Assembly (NCBI GenBank): GCA_963762885.1
Contig: CAVXNH010000083.1
Coordinates: 127,287 to 191,286, forward strand
Reading direction: 5' to 3'
Length of the DNA stretch: 64,000 nucleotides
Origin: JASHVB01 sp963762885
GTDB lineage: Bacteria; Pseudomonadota; Alphaproteobacteria; Acetobacterales; Acetobacteraceae
The notes under the pieces are model-generated. The model saw only the letters and a list, made by a program, of their open reading frames with translations, was not told the DNA's origin and ran no database searches. Position numbers and translations under genes: made by a program. Below are positions 19,409-28,316 of the stretch, piece after piece. Numbering within the stretch: the first letter of the stretch is position 1; every line of letters begins with the position of its first letter.

Positions 19409-20139
19409 CCTACACCGTTCTCGCCCGTTGTCCGCGCACCGGCCATGTCGGCATCGGCATCGCGACCTACTCCATCTGCGTCGGCCAGTACTGCGACGGA
19501 TTGCGCAGCCGCGTGGGGGCGACGATGACGCAGGCGTTCGTCAACCAGGGGAATAATGGGTTGGCTGTGCGCCTGCTGACGCAGGGCTTTGCGCCGGCGC
19601 GGATCATCGATGAACTGGGGCTGAACGATCCGTACCACGACTACCGGCAGATCGCGGTGATCGACCGCGAGGGCGGCGTGGCGGCGTTTACCGGACCGAA
19701 GACCCGCGGCTGGGCCGGGCATGCGATCGGCGAGGGCTGCGTCGCGTTCGGCAATGTGCTGGCTGGGCGCGAGGTGGTGGATGCGATCGCCGCGGGCTAC
19801 GCAGAGGACCCCGACGCTCCTCTGGAGCACCGCATGCTGCGTGCGCTGGAACGCGGACGCGACGCCGGCGGCCAGCGCGGCAATGAAGGGCATCTGACCG
19901 AGCGTTCCGCGGCATTGCGCGTGTTCAGCGATTTCGACTACGCCGATCTCGATCTGCGGGTCGATCTGCACGACCACGCGGTGGACGAATTGCGCCGCTG
20001 TTTCGAGGAATACGAGCCGTATCGCGTCTATTACCGCGACCGCGGCCGCAATCCGCACGATGCCGTGCCGCAGGATGTGTTCGTCGCCCGGCTGAACGCG
20101 CGCAAGGCGGAGGCGCGGCAAGCGGGGGCGCAGCTGTGA
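19405..20139 (+). CDS. DUF1028 Ntn-hydrolase-fold protein 1 (type A)
   Basis: A 244-residue protein starting MTYTVLARCPRTGHVGIGI, with start ATG 19405 overlapping the DppF stop (ATGA). Removal of Met would expose Thr2, the position of the N-terminal nucleophile in Ntn hydrolases; the DUF1028 family is placed in that fold. Other family marks are TQAFVNQGNNGLAVRLL, AAFTGPKTRGWAGH, VAFGNVLAG and DLRVDLHDHAVDELRR. It is closest to gene 3 of this array (IATYSICVGQYC versus IATFSITVGMYC). Likely a cytoplasmic amidase or peptidase acting on the imported compound; unproven. Confidence 0.85.
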   Translation: MTYTVLARCPRTGHVGIGIATYSICVGQYCDGLRSRVGATMTQAFVNQGNNGLAVRLLTQGFAPARIIDELGLNDPYHDYRQIAVIDREGGVAAFTGPKTRGWAGHAIGEGCVAFGNVLAGREVVDAIAAGYAEDPDAPLEHRMLRALERGRDAGGQRGNEGHLTERSAALRVFSDFDYADLDLRVDLHDHAVDELRRCFEEYEPYRVYYRDRGRNPHDAVPQDVFVARLNARKAEARQAGAQL

Positions 20140-20843
20140 CGTTTTCCATCATCGGCCGCTGCGCTCGTACCGGGCGGCTGGGGCTCGGCATCACCACGTT
20201 CTCGCTCGCCGTGGGTGGCCGCTGCGAGGGCGTCAGGGCCAGCGTCGGCATCTGCAAGACCCAGGCGTTTCCCAACCGCGGCAACGATCCGCTGGGCGTG
20301 GAATTGCTGGCCGGCGGCTATACGCCCGCGCGGGTGATGGCGCTGCTGGCGGCGAACGATCCCGATCACGACTGGCGGCAGATCGCCATCATGGATCGCG
20401 AGGGCGGCGTCGCGGCGCATACCGGTTCGCATACGCGGGGCTGGTCCGGCCATGCGACGGGCGCCGATTGCGTGGCGTTCGGCAACGGGCTGGTCGGGCC
20501 GGCGGTGCTGGACGGGTTGATCGCCGGCTTCCTCGCGGAACCGGAGGCGCCGCTGGAGTTTCGGCTGATGCGCGCGCTGGAAGGCGGGCGGGACGCCGGC
20601 GGCCAGGGCAGCGCCACCCAGCACAAGCCGGAACGCTCGGCGGCGATCAAGGTGGTGGACCGGCTGGACTATCCGGACATCGACGTGCGCGTCGATGTGC
20701 ATCCGGCCGCGGTGCAGGAGCTGCGCCGCGTGCTGGAAGAATATAAACGTTACGAAGCGTTCTACCGCGCGCGCGGGCGCGACCCGGCGCACGCAATCCC
20801 GCAGGACGTGTTCGCCGCGCAACTCGAAGCAGCCCAGCGATAG
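20136..20843 (+). CDS. DUF1028 Ntn-hydrolase-fold protein 2 (type B)
   Basis: A 235-residue paralogue beginning MTFSIIGRCARTGRLGLGI; Thr2 is again available as an N-terminal nucleophile. It has ICKTQAFPNRGNDPLGVELL and AAHTGSHTRGWSGH, which group it with gene 4 rather than with its neighbours. It overlaps gene 1 by four bases, so the A and B proteins are translationally coupled and could form a hetero-oligomer. Confidence 0.85.
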   Translation: MTFSIIGRCARTGRLGLGITTFSLAVGGRCEGVRASVGICKTQAFPNRGNDPLGVELLAGGYTPARVMALLAANDPDHDWRQIAIMDREGGVAAHTGSHTRGWSGHATGADCVAFGNGLVGPAVLDGLIAGFLAEPEAPLEFRLMRALEGGRDAGGQGSATQHKPERSAAIKVVDRLDYPDIDVRVDVHPAAVQELRRVLEEYKRYEAFYRARGRDPAHAIPQDVFAAQLEAAQR

Positions 20844-20852
20844 GAGAACATT

Positions 20853-21569
20853 ATGACATTCACGGTGATCGGCCATTGTCCGCGAACCGGACGGCTGGGG
20901 ATCGGCATCGCCACCTTCTCCATCACGGTCGGCATGTATTGCAACGGGGTCAAGTCGCGCACCGGTGTGACCATCAGCCAAGCCTTCGTGAACCAGCGTA
21001 ACAACGCGCTGGCTTTGCGGCTGCTGGAGCAAGGGTTCTCGCCCGCGGCCGCAATGGCGCAACTGGCGGGGAATGATCCGGACCACGAGTATCGCCAGAT
21101 CGGCATCATCGACCGCGACGGTGTCGCCGCCGCCCATACCGGCCCAAAGACCCGCGGCTGGTCGGGCCATAAGGTCGGGCCCGGCATGGTCGCCTGCGGC
21201 AACGGCCTGGTCGGGCCGCACGTGGTCGATGCCATCGCCGACGGCTTCATGGCGGAGCCCGAAGCCGACCTGGAGCACCGGTTGCTGCTGGGCATCGAAG
21301 CCGGCCGCGCGGCGGGCGGCCAGGGCACGCCGCAGCGTGGCAAGACCGAGCGCTCGGCCGCACTGATCGTCTATAGCCGTTACACCTATGCCGACATCGA
21401 TCTGCGCGTGGATCTGCATGCATCGGCGATCGAGGAACTCCGGCGCATCTGGCTTGAATACAAGAAATACGAAGATTTCTACCGCGAACGATCGCGCCAT
21501 CCGCGCGCGGCGGTGCCGCAGGAGGTATTCGCGGCGCGGCTGCAACAGACCGCGGGAGCAATGCCATGA
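20853..21569 (+). CDS. DUF1028 Ntn-hydrolase-fold protein 3 (type A)
   Basis: A 238-residue protein beginning MTFTVIGHCPRTGRLGIGIA, with ISQAFVNQRNNALALRLLEQ, AAHTGPKTRGWSGHKVGPG and DIDLRVDLHASAIEELRR. It resembles gene 1. AGGAG occurs just before the start and there is a 9-bp gap from gene 2, so the A-B pair appears to have been duplicated as a unit. Role inferred as for the other copies. Confidence 0.85.
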   Translation: MTFTVIGHCPRTGRLGIGIATFSITVGMYCNGVKSRTGVTISQAFVNQRNNALALRLLEQGFSPAAAMAQLAGNDPDHEYRQIGIIDRDGVAAAHTGPKTRGWSGHKVGPGMVACGNGLVGPHVVDAIADGFMAEPEADLEHRLLLGIEAGRAAGGQGTPQRGKTERSAALIVYSRYTYADIDLRVDLHASAIEELRRIWLEYKKYEDFYRERSRHPRAAVPQEVFAARLQQTAGAMP

Positions 21570-22285
21570 CCTACTCGATCATCGCGCGCTGCGCCTCCAC
21601 CGGCCGGCTGGGGATCGGCATCACCACCTACTCCATCGCGGTCGGCGGACGCTCCGAAGGCATTCGCGCCGATGCCGGCATCTGCAAGACGCAGGCATTC
21701 ACCAATCGCGCCAACGATCCGATCGCCGTCGGCTTGTTAGCGCAGGGCTATACGCCCGGCTATGTCATGCGCGTGCTGGCGGAGAACGATCCCGACCACG
21801 ACTACCGGCAGATCGCCATCCTGGATCGCGACGGCAATGCGGCGGCCCATACCGGCAGTGGGACCCGGTCCTGGTCCGGGCATCGTATCGGTCCCGGCTT
21901 CGTCGCGTTCGGCAATGTACTGGCCGGCGCCCAGGTGGTGGAGGCGATTGCCGACGGTTTCGCATCCGACCCCGACGCGCCACTCGAATTCCGATTGCTC
22001 GCGGCATTGGAGGCTGGCCGCGATGCCGGCGGTCAGGTCGGCGGCGAAGGTCACCTGCCGGAACGATCCGCCGCGATCCGCGTGGTGGCGGATCCGGACT
22101 ATCCCGACATCGACGTGCGCGTCGATCTGCATCCGCAGGCGCTGACCGAACTGCGGCGCGTGCTTGAAGAGTTCAAACTGTATGAAGTGTTCTATCGCGA
22201 GCGCGGCCGCAAACCGCGCGAAGCGGTGACGCAGGACGAATTCGTCGCACAGTTGGAAAAGGCCCGCGCGGAGGGAAAGGTCTGA
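21566..22285 (+). CDS. DUF1028 Ntn-hydrolase-fold protein 4 (type B)
   Basis: A 239-residue protein beginning MTYSIIARCASTGRLGIGIT, with ICKTQAFTNRANDPIAVGLL and AAHTGSGTRSWSGHRIGPG, closest to gene 2. It overlaps gene 3 by four bases, repeating the coupling of genes 1 and 2. It is the last gene of the rightward operon and is followed by a weak hairpin before the convergent third DUF4392 gene. Confidence 0.85.
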   Translation: MTYSIIARCASTGRLGIGITTYSIAVGGRSEGIRADAGICKTQAFTNRANDPIAVGLLAQGYTPGYVMRVLAENDPDHDYRQIAILDRDGNAAAHTGSGTRSWSGHRIGPGFVAFGNVLAGAQVVEAIADGFASDPDAPLEFRLLAALEAGRDAGGQVGGEGHLPERSAAIRVVADPDYPDIDVRVDLHPQALTELRRVLEEFKLYEVFYRERGRKPREAVTQDEFVAQLEKARAEGKV

Positions 22286-22300
22286 GGGATGGACTGCCAA

Positions 22301-22344
22301 CTTCTCCAGATCCCCTTGAGGGGAGAAGGAGAAAGCAATCTTTT
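22301..22344 (+). terminator. Possible terminator after the DUF1028 array
   Basis: TCCCC-TTGA-GGGGA (22311-22324), extended by CTTC/GAAG, forms a short hairpin followed about ten bases later by TCTTTT. It lies between two convergent genes. The T-run is displaced from the stem, so this is a weak call. Confidence 0.3.
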
Positions 22345-22359
22345 GCCTGCAACCGGCGT

Positions 22360-23323
22360 TCAGAACGCGCGCGTGCGCGGCGGCTGCAGCGCGCGCTCGA
22401 CGATCGTGCGCATGAGCAATACCAACGCCGCGCTGGCGCGCGACGGGATGCCGTCGCAGGCGGCGATGCTGCCGCCACCACCGCCGTCGGACAGACCCAG
22501 CCCGACACCGACATGATGCAGCGCCTCCTCCTCATCCGGATCGTGGCAGAGCGTCAGGTCGTTGCGCAGCAGCGCCAGCGCGGCGCAGACGCCGTAGGCG
22601 CCGAGATTCGACGTGCTGCCAACCACCAGCCGCGTGGCCGGCACCACCGAAAACACGCCGCCGCCGCACGGTGTGCGATCGGCCTGGTTGATCCGTGGCA
22701 GTCGCTGCGCCAGCGCATCGCGATACGCTCCGAAACCGATCTCGTTGCCGCCATCACCGATAGCGAGCAACTTCGCGCCCGAGCGCCGCATGGGTGCGGA
22801 ACAGATGATCCACATTGGTGCGGAACGCATCGCGGCTGACCGCGGTCATGCCGTAGAGATGCCCGTGCACATTGCCACCCAGCCGCTCGATCGCAATCAG
22901 CAGATCGCTGGCCGCAGCGACAGCCTCCTGCTGGGGCAGATCGCCATAGCGCAGCTCGACCAGGCCGGCGGCGCGCCCCGAGCGCCGCAGCAGGGCGGTG
23001 ATCGCCGGCGCGCATGCCGGATCGGTATAGATCGTGACCTGGTGGCCCAATTGCTCCAACACACGCGTCAGCACCACCGCGCCGAACGGCCCGTCGTTTT
23101 CCCCCGCCGGCATGTGATCGGGCACCGCGGCGCCGGTGACGATACCGATCCGCGCCGGCGCACGATCGAGCAAGCGCGCGGCGCCGAGCACCAGCGCTTC
23201 GTCGGCATCGCCGCGCACCGTGTCTTGCAGCACCGACTTAAATCCACGCACCACGCCGGGGCGGCGGATCTCGATGGTCAGCAGGCGGTCGATATTGTCC
23301 GCGGCGATCAGGTCCATGCGCAT
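22360..23323 (-). CDS. Glutamate cyclase domain (DUF4392) protein 3, one frameshift
   Basis: About 320 residues. The first part (MDLIAADNIDRLLTIEIRR, GIVTGAAVPDHMPAGENDGPF) and the second part (AKLLAIGDGGNEIGFG, GSTSNLGAYGVCAALALL) are in different frames. An extra G in a GGG run near 22783 explains the break. The signature GDGGNEIGFG is the canonical family form. It is on the opposite strand to the two DUF4392 genes at 11.5-13.6 kb, downstream of the DUF1028 array and divergent from the M24 peptidase gene, so the pathway carries three copies. Confidence 0.78.
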
Positions 23324-23418
23324 GCTCTTTCCGGTTCGGAGCGGCCGATTGTAGCGCCGCATCGCCTCGGCACGCACGCCGACAATGCAAGCCACAGCAT
23401 CAGCAACAGGAGGAAGCG

Positions 23419-24579
23419 ATGGACAAGACCCCGGCACTGCTGAACGTGCCTCGACTGCAAGCGATGATGGACCGCCGTGGCGTTGACCTGCTGATCCTGC
23501 GCGGGGTCGAGAACTCGAAATACATGAGCGACTTCTTCCATAATGGCGGCAGCCTTGGCTATCGCCCGTTCACCGTGTTCTATTTCCGCGATCCGGCGCG
23601 CGCGCCGGCGCTGGTGGTGCCGGCGGTGGACCTGCACCTGGCCATGTCGCAGAGCTGGATCGGCGATGTGCGCGCCTACGCGATGGCGGAATTCTTCACC
23701 GATATGCCTGGGCCGTTTCACGCCGATTTCTTTGCTGCCGCCAAGGCGATCCTGGCGGAACGCGGCGTGCGCGGAATGACGATCGGCACCGAGGGCGACC
23801 AGCTTACCTCTGGCTTCCGGCCGCGGCTGGAAGCGTTGCTGGAGGGCAACCGCATCGTCGATGTCGCCCTGGACATGGACCTGGTGCGCATGGTGAAGAC
23901 GCCGGAGGAGATCCGCCGCCTGCATCGTGCAACCGATATCACCATCGCGGCACATGCCAGCTTCCGCGCGGCGATCAAGCCTGGCAACAGCGACGACGAC
24001 CTGCTGCGCGCCATCCTGGGGCGCATGGCCGCGGAGGGCGCGCATGGCATCAACTTCATCAATATCGGCTGCGGCCCGGAAACTTCGTTTGCCGCGCACG
24101 CGCCGTTTCCGACCGGGCACGTGATGGCACCGGGGGACTTTGTGAAAGTCGATATGGGCGCGAGCTACATGGGCTATCCGGCCGATTTCGTGCGTTCCTA
24201 CTTCGTCGGCCACGCCAGCGAGCGGCAGCGCGATATCTGGAAGTGGCTGAACGAGGTGCAGATCGAGACCGGGCTGGGCTTGCGGCCGGGGATGACAGGC
24301 GGCGAGATCTTCGACGCCAGCTATGCCCGCATCAGCCGCCATCTCAACAACTTCCCACGCGAGTTCATTGGCCACGGGCTGGGGTTGAGCTCGCACGAGG
24401 AGCCGCGGATGAACCACGTGAACCGCACCGTGTTGGAGCCCAACACGGTGGTGTGCCTGGAGTTCAGCTACTATCACGATGGGGTTCGCCACCACACGGA
24501 GGACACGTTCCTCGTGCGTGACGATGGCGTGGAGTTCTGGACGCGCGACTGTCCGCGCGAGTTGATCGTGCCCATTTGA
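23419..24579 (+). CDS. M24-family metallopeptidase (Xaa-Pro aminopeptidase/creatinase fold)
   Basis: A 386-residue protein with an N-terminal creatinase-like domain and a C-terminal pita-bread domain. Expected metal ligands are visible in VKVDMGAS, YPADFVRS, FIGHGLGLSSHE, VCLEFSYY and HTEDTFLV (Asp, Asp, His, Glu, Glu). AGGAGGAAGCG precedes ATG 23419. It is divergent from DUF4392-3 and closes the peptide-uptake cluster, so it probably cleaves imported peptides or imide-containing products in the cytoplasm. Confidence 0.9.
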   Translation: MDKTPALLNVPRLQAMMDRRGVDLLILRGVENSKYMSDFFHNGGSLGYRPFTVFYFRDPARAPALVVPAVDLHLAMSQSWIGDVRAYAMAEFFTDMPGPFHADFFAAAKAILAERGVRGMTIGTEGDQLTSGFRPRLEALLEGNRIVDVALDMDLVRMVKTPEEIRRLHRATDITIAAHASFRAAIKPGNSDDDLLRAILGRMAAEGAHGINFINIGCGPETSFAAHAPFPTGHVMAPGDFVKVDMGASYMGYPADFVRSYFVGHASERQRDIWKWLNEVQIETGLGLRPGMTGGEIFDASYARISRHLNNFPREFIGHGLGLSSHEEPRMNHVNRTVLEPNTVVCLEFSYYHDGVRHHTEDTFLVRDDGVEFWTRDCPRELIVPI

Positions 24580-24644
24580 ACCTGCGCTGGCTCAATACGG
24601 CCTCTCGGCCGAGCGAGAACGGCAGATCGAGCCGCGCCACAATC

Positions 24645-24683
24645 CTCTGTGTCGTGGCCGGCCTTCGCCGGCGATGACACAGG
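24645..24683. terminator. Palindrome between convergent genes, likely bidirectional terminator
   Basis: CTGTGTCGTGGCCGGC and its near-complement GCCGGCGATGACACAG flank a CTTC core, giving a strong hairpin between the M24 and MFS stops. Its words match the GTCATGGCC-type repeat family of the window. No T-run is present on either strand. Confidence 0.5.
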
Positions 24684-24734
24684 GAGCCCTGAACCGTCGG
24701 CAGTTGATTCGATTATTTCCGCGCAAATCCTTAC

Positions 24735-26135
24735 CTACGGGGCAAGCGCCTCCAGGCTCAATCCGTTCGTGCGTGGCCCGAACACACCGACTGCGACGAC
24801 GATGATCGCCATCGCGCCGCCGATCATGACAAAGACCCCACTGACGCCATAAAGCGCCAGGATCTCGGCGACCCAATAGCCGACGAACATCGCGCTCAGC
24901 CGACTCCAGCAGAAGGTGAAGCCCAGTGCCTGGGCGCGGATGCGGGTCGGAAACAACTCGGCCGCGTAGGCGTGGAACACGCTGATCAGCCAGTTATTGC
25001 CGAGGACAATCATCGCTCCGCTGAGGATGACCAAGGGAATGATGCCGACCAGGGCGAACGCGAACCCGAATACGCCGATCCCCAGGCATGCTGCCGCAAT
25101 TTGCAGCTTCCGCTCGAAGCGCTCCGACAACCAGGTGCCGATCAAGCCGCCGAGCGGCGTGAGCAATACAACCATGAAGGTGTATTGCAGCGAGTGCACA
25201 ACGGTGATGCCCTGCTTTGCGAGCAGGATGGGCACCCAGGCGGTGAACCCGAAGACACCAATGGTCTGGCAGAACTGGAACAGGGAGATGATCACGGTGC
25301 GCGGAAGATAGCGCGCGGAAAAAATCTCCTGCCAACGGCCCGTTTTCTGTATGGGCGGGGTGTCCGTTCGCTCGATCCCGGGCAGCTCCATGCCGCGCTC
25401 GGCACGGATTTCCTGTTCGATGGCAGCAACCACCACGCTTGCCTCACGGTCACGGCCATGGGCAGCCAGCCAGCGCGGCGATTCGGGCAGGCCACGCTGA
25501 ACGAACCAAACGGCCATGCCACCCAGCGAACCGACAGCAACGACCCATCGCCACCCGGAAAATTCAAGCGGATGGTGTGGGACCAACAGCATCGAAAGAA
25601 ATGCCGTGAACGGGACCGCGGAGAGCACCATCGTCCAGGCGAGTGCCATGTAATGCCCGCGTTGCGGCCTCGGTGTGATCTCAGATATGAAGCTGTCATT
25701 GTTGATGAGTTGAACGCCGACCGCGAGACCTGCGAGAAAGCGCCACAAATCGATCATGCCCGGCGTCGTGCTGAGCGCGATCAGCAGATTGAACGCCGAG
25801 TAGATGCACATGGACCAAATGAAGATCGCGCGGCGCCCGAACCGGTCCGAGAGCCAGCCAAAGACGAGCGTGCTCAGGAACATGCCGGCAAAAAACGAAG
25901 CGAGAAAGCTTGGGAAGCTGTGGAAGTCGAGAAGTCCCTTCGTGGTGACCGTGTAGACGCCATCGCCGATCAGGCCGACAGAGATGAACCCCGGCATGAA
26001 GAGCTCATAAGCTTCGAACCAGTTCCCAACGGCAATTCGCAGCACAAGGCGAAATAGATGGCGCGATGGCGGCAGCCGATCGATGCGGGCTGCGATCTCC
26101 TGCGCGGCGAGATCGGTAAGGGCTGCCTCACTCAA
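24735..26135 (-). CDS. MFS transporter, sugar/metabolite symporter type
   Basis: A 466-residue, 12-helix permease. The motif-A loop GWLSDRFGRRAIFIW follows helix 2, PESPRWLAAHGR follows helix 6 and a second SERFERK loop lies in the C-half. The start is TTG 26135 with GAGGAAA seven bases upstream; the nearby ATG runs into a stop. It is divergent from the MmgE/PrpD gene and may import an organic acid for it. The substrate is not evident. Confidence 0.88.
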   Translation of the reverse strand: MSEAALTDLAAQEIAARIDRLPPSRHLFRLVLRIAVGNWFEAYELFMPGFISVGLIGDGVYTVTTKGLLDFHSFPSFLASFFAGMFLSTLVFGWLSDRFGRRAIFIWSMCIYSAFNLLIALSTTPGMIDLWRFLAGLAVGVQLINNDSFISEITPRPQRGHYMALAWTMVLSAVPFTAFLSMLLVPHHPLEFSGWRWVVAVGSLGGMAVWFVQRGLPESPRWLAAHGRDREASVVVAAIEQEIRAERGMELPGIERTDTPPIQKTGRWQEIFSARYLPRTVIISLFQFCQTIGVFGFTAWVPILLAKQGITVVHSLQYTFMVVLLTPLGGLIGTWLSERFERKLQIAAACLGIGVFGFAFALVGIIPLVILSGAMIVLGNNWLISVFHAYAAELFPTRIRAQALGFTFCWSRLSAMFVGYWVAEILALYGVSGVFVMIGGAMAIIVVAVGVFGPRTNGLSLEALAP

Positions 26136-26240
26136 TTTGCATTTCCTCGCCAGCCAGGACGGCTCTAGGCTAAGAGAACGAATGCAAGTCCGTCAAGCGG
26201 CGCATCGGGTGACGCAATGGGATTCGAGGAGAACTCAGCC

Positions 26241-27584
26241 ATGAGCAAGGTGACGCAGGAAATTGCAAAGTATGTCTCGGAACAGCGCGCGGACCAGCTT
26301 GATCCGGCCGTGCGCCACGAGGCCGGGCGTGCCCTGCTCAATTTCTTCGCCTGCGCTATCGGGGCATCGCGGCATGCAACGGTGGAAGCTGCCCTCAGCG
26401 CCGTGCAACCATTTGCCGGGCTGCCGCAGACCCCGATATATGGCCGTGTGGAGCGCCTGGATGCACTCAACGCGGCACTGATCAATGGCACCAGCTCCCA
26501 TGTGTTCGACTTCGACGATACGATTCTGTCCTGCGCGTTTCATCCGACCGGGCCCATCGCGGCAGCACAATTAGCATTGCTCGGACATCGGCCCACGACC
26601 GGCAGCGAATTCGTCCTGTCATTCGTACTCGGCGTCGAGGTTGCGGCGCGCATTGCCGAAGCGATCTACGCTCCGCATTTCGCGGCCGGTTGGCATATCA
26701 CCGGTACGGTTGGCATCCTCGGCGCCACAGTCGCTTGCGGGCGCATGCTCCACCTAGGTCCAGACAAGCTGGCTTATGCTCTCGGCATCGCATCAAGCCA
26801 GGCGAGCGGCATACGGGCAGCGTTCGGCAGCATGTGCAAGCCGTTTCATGTCGGTCATGCCGCGCAGTGCGGACTGACGGCCGCGTTGCTGGCAGAGCGC
26901 GGCTTCACCGGCTCGCCCCAGGCGCTGGAAGGGCCGCGCGGTTTCGCGGAGGTCCTTGGCTGTGGCGCCAGCCTTGATGACGTGCCGCGAAGCCTCGGCG
27001 ACGGTTTCGCGCTCATGCGCAATTCCTACAAGCCTTACGCCTGCGGGTTGGTGCTGCATCCGGTCATCGACGGCTGCATCGCCTTGCGTGAAGCCGGTGC
27101 CTTGCATGCATCGCAAGTCGCACGCATCGACGTCAAGGTGAACCCCATTGTGCTGGAGTTGACGGCGAAGCAGGCACCACGTTCGGGACTGGAGGCCAAA
27201 TTCAGTGTATATCATGCCGCGTCCGTCGCACTGGTGCGCGGCGACGGCAATGAAGACGAATTCAGCGACGATGCGGTGCGCGATGCAGCCGTCATGGCGC
27301 TAGGTGGGCGGGTTTTCGCCGAAGCAGTCGAATCCGTGGCCATGGATGAGGCCCATGTGCGCGTGACGCTCAATGACGGAACTGTGCGCGAGCACCACGT
27401 AGCCCATGCGACCGGCAGCATTGAGAACCCGATGACCGATCGGCAGCTTGTTCAGAAATTCAGGCGTCTCGCAAATCCGGCACTCTCAGACGCTGCCATG
27501 GATCGCCTGATCGATCTTTGCTGGACACTGGACAAACTGCCGCAAGCCGGCGCACTGAACGATGCAGCGGTGGGGAATAACTGA
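26241..27584 (+). CDS. MmgE/PrpD family protein
   Basis: A 447-residue protein of the 2-methylcitrate dehydratase/aconitate isomerase-like family. Marks are HVFDFDDTI near residue 90, the segment around AGWHITGTVGILGATVACG, MCKPFHVGHAAQCG and SYKPYACGLVLHPVIDG. ATG 26241 is preferred over 26217 because GAGGAGAA lies eight bases before it. In the family these enzymes dehydrate or isomerise small tricarboxylic or dicarboxylic acids; the exact substrate is uncertain. Confidence 0.9.
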   Translation: MSKVTQEIAKYVSEQRADQLDPAVRHEAGRALLNFFACAIGASRHATVEAALSAVQPFAGLPQTPIYGRVERLDALNAALINGTSSHVFDFDDTILSCAFHPTGPIAAAQLALLGHRPTTGSEFVLSFVLGVEVAARIAEAIYAPHFAAGWHITGTVGILGATVACGRMLHLGPDKLAYALGIASSQASGIRAAFGSMCKPFHVGHAAQCGLTAALLAERGFTGSPQALEGPRGFAEVLGCGASLDDVPRSLGDGFALMRNSYKPYACGLVLHPVIDGCIALREAGALHASQVARIDVKVNPIVLELTAKQAPRSGLEAKFSVYHAASVALVRGDGNEDEFSDDAVRDAAVMALGGRVFAEAVESVAMDEAHVRVTLNDGTVREHHVAHATGSIENPMTDRQLVQKFRRLANPALSDAAMDRLIDLCWTLDKLPQAGALNDAAVGNN

Positions 27585-27591
27585 TCAAACG

Positions 27592-28269
27592 TCACATGAC
27601 GGTCTCAAGCCGCGTGAACCGCACCGGAATGGATTCGCGTATGAGAATCCCGCCATCGGCCTGCTTGCGAACCACCGCCAGAACCTGCGCTTCATCCGCG
27701 CCCAAAGGCAACACCATCAACCCGCCCGGCTTGAGCTGCCGGAGCAGTGCCGGCGGCGGATTGTCGGCCGCCGCAGTCACCAGGATCTTGTCGTATGGAG
27801 CATAGTCTGCCCACCCGCGCGAGCCGTCGCCGACCCGGATGTCGACCGTGCGGCAACCGATGCGATGCAGCCGTGCTTCCGCCTCCGCTGCAAATTCCTC
27901 GACGATTTCGACACTGTACAGCCGTGCCACAAGCTCTGCCAGTACGGCTGCGTGATAACCCAGCCCGGTTCCGATCTCCAACACGATGTCATCAGGTTGC
28001 GGCGCCAGCAGATCCGTCATCAGCGCGGTGATGAACGGCTGCGAGATCGTCTTGTTGAAACCGATCGGCAGCGGTGCATCCTCGTAGGCGACATGGGTCA
28101 GGGGCTCAGGCACAAAGAGGTGCCGCGGCACTTTCAGCATCGCTGCCAACACCCGTTCGTCGAGCGAGGCCTTGCCGAGTTCTTCGTCCATAAGGTCGCT
28201 GTGAATGCCGATCGTCTCGACCATATGCCGGCGCAGAATTGCGAAATGCTTTTCATTCATCGGTTTCAT
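27592..28269 (-). CDS. pcm: Protein-L-isoaspartate O-methyltransferase
   Basis: A 225-residue SAM-dependent methyltransferase. PRHLFVPEPLTHVAYEDAPL and the substrate motif SQPFITALMTDLL precede SAM motif I VLEIGTGLGYHAAVLA near residue 95; YDKILVTAAADNPPPALLRQL and LKPGGLMVLPLG follow. It methylates isoaspartyl residues of damaged proteins in the cytoplasm. Its stop faces the MmgE/PrpD gene, 7 bp away. Confidence 0.92.
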   Translation of the reverse strand: MKPMNEKHFAILRRHMVETIGIHSDLMDEELGKASLDERVLAAMLKVPRHLFVPEPLTHVAYEDAPLPIGFNKTISQPFITALMTDLLAPQPDDIVLEIGTGLGYHAAVLAELVARLYSVEIVEEFAAEAEARLHRIGCRTVDIRVGDGSRGWADYAPYDKILVTAAADNPPPALLRQLKPGGLMVLPLGADEAQVLAVVRKQADGGILIRESIPVRFTRLETVM

Positions 28270-28316
28270 GCGAGGCCGCCTTTCTCCCGACGACGCCCAA
28301 CGGATCGCTCGGCTTC

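Noticed and set aside
24972..26057. 361-residue rightward open frame opposite the MFS gene
   Set aside because: Charged antisense frame; the leftward frame is a clear 12-helix transporter.
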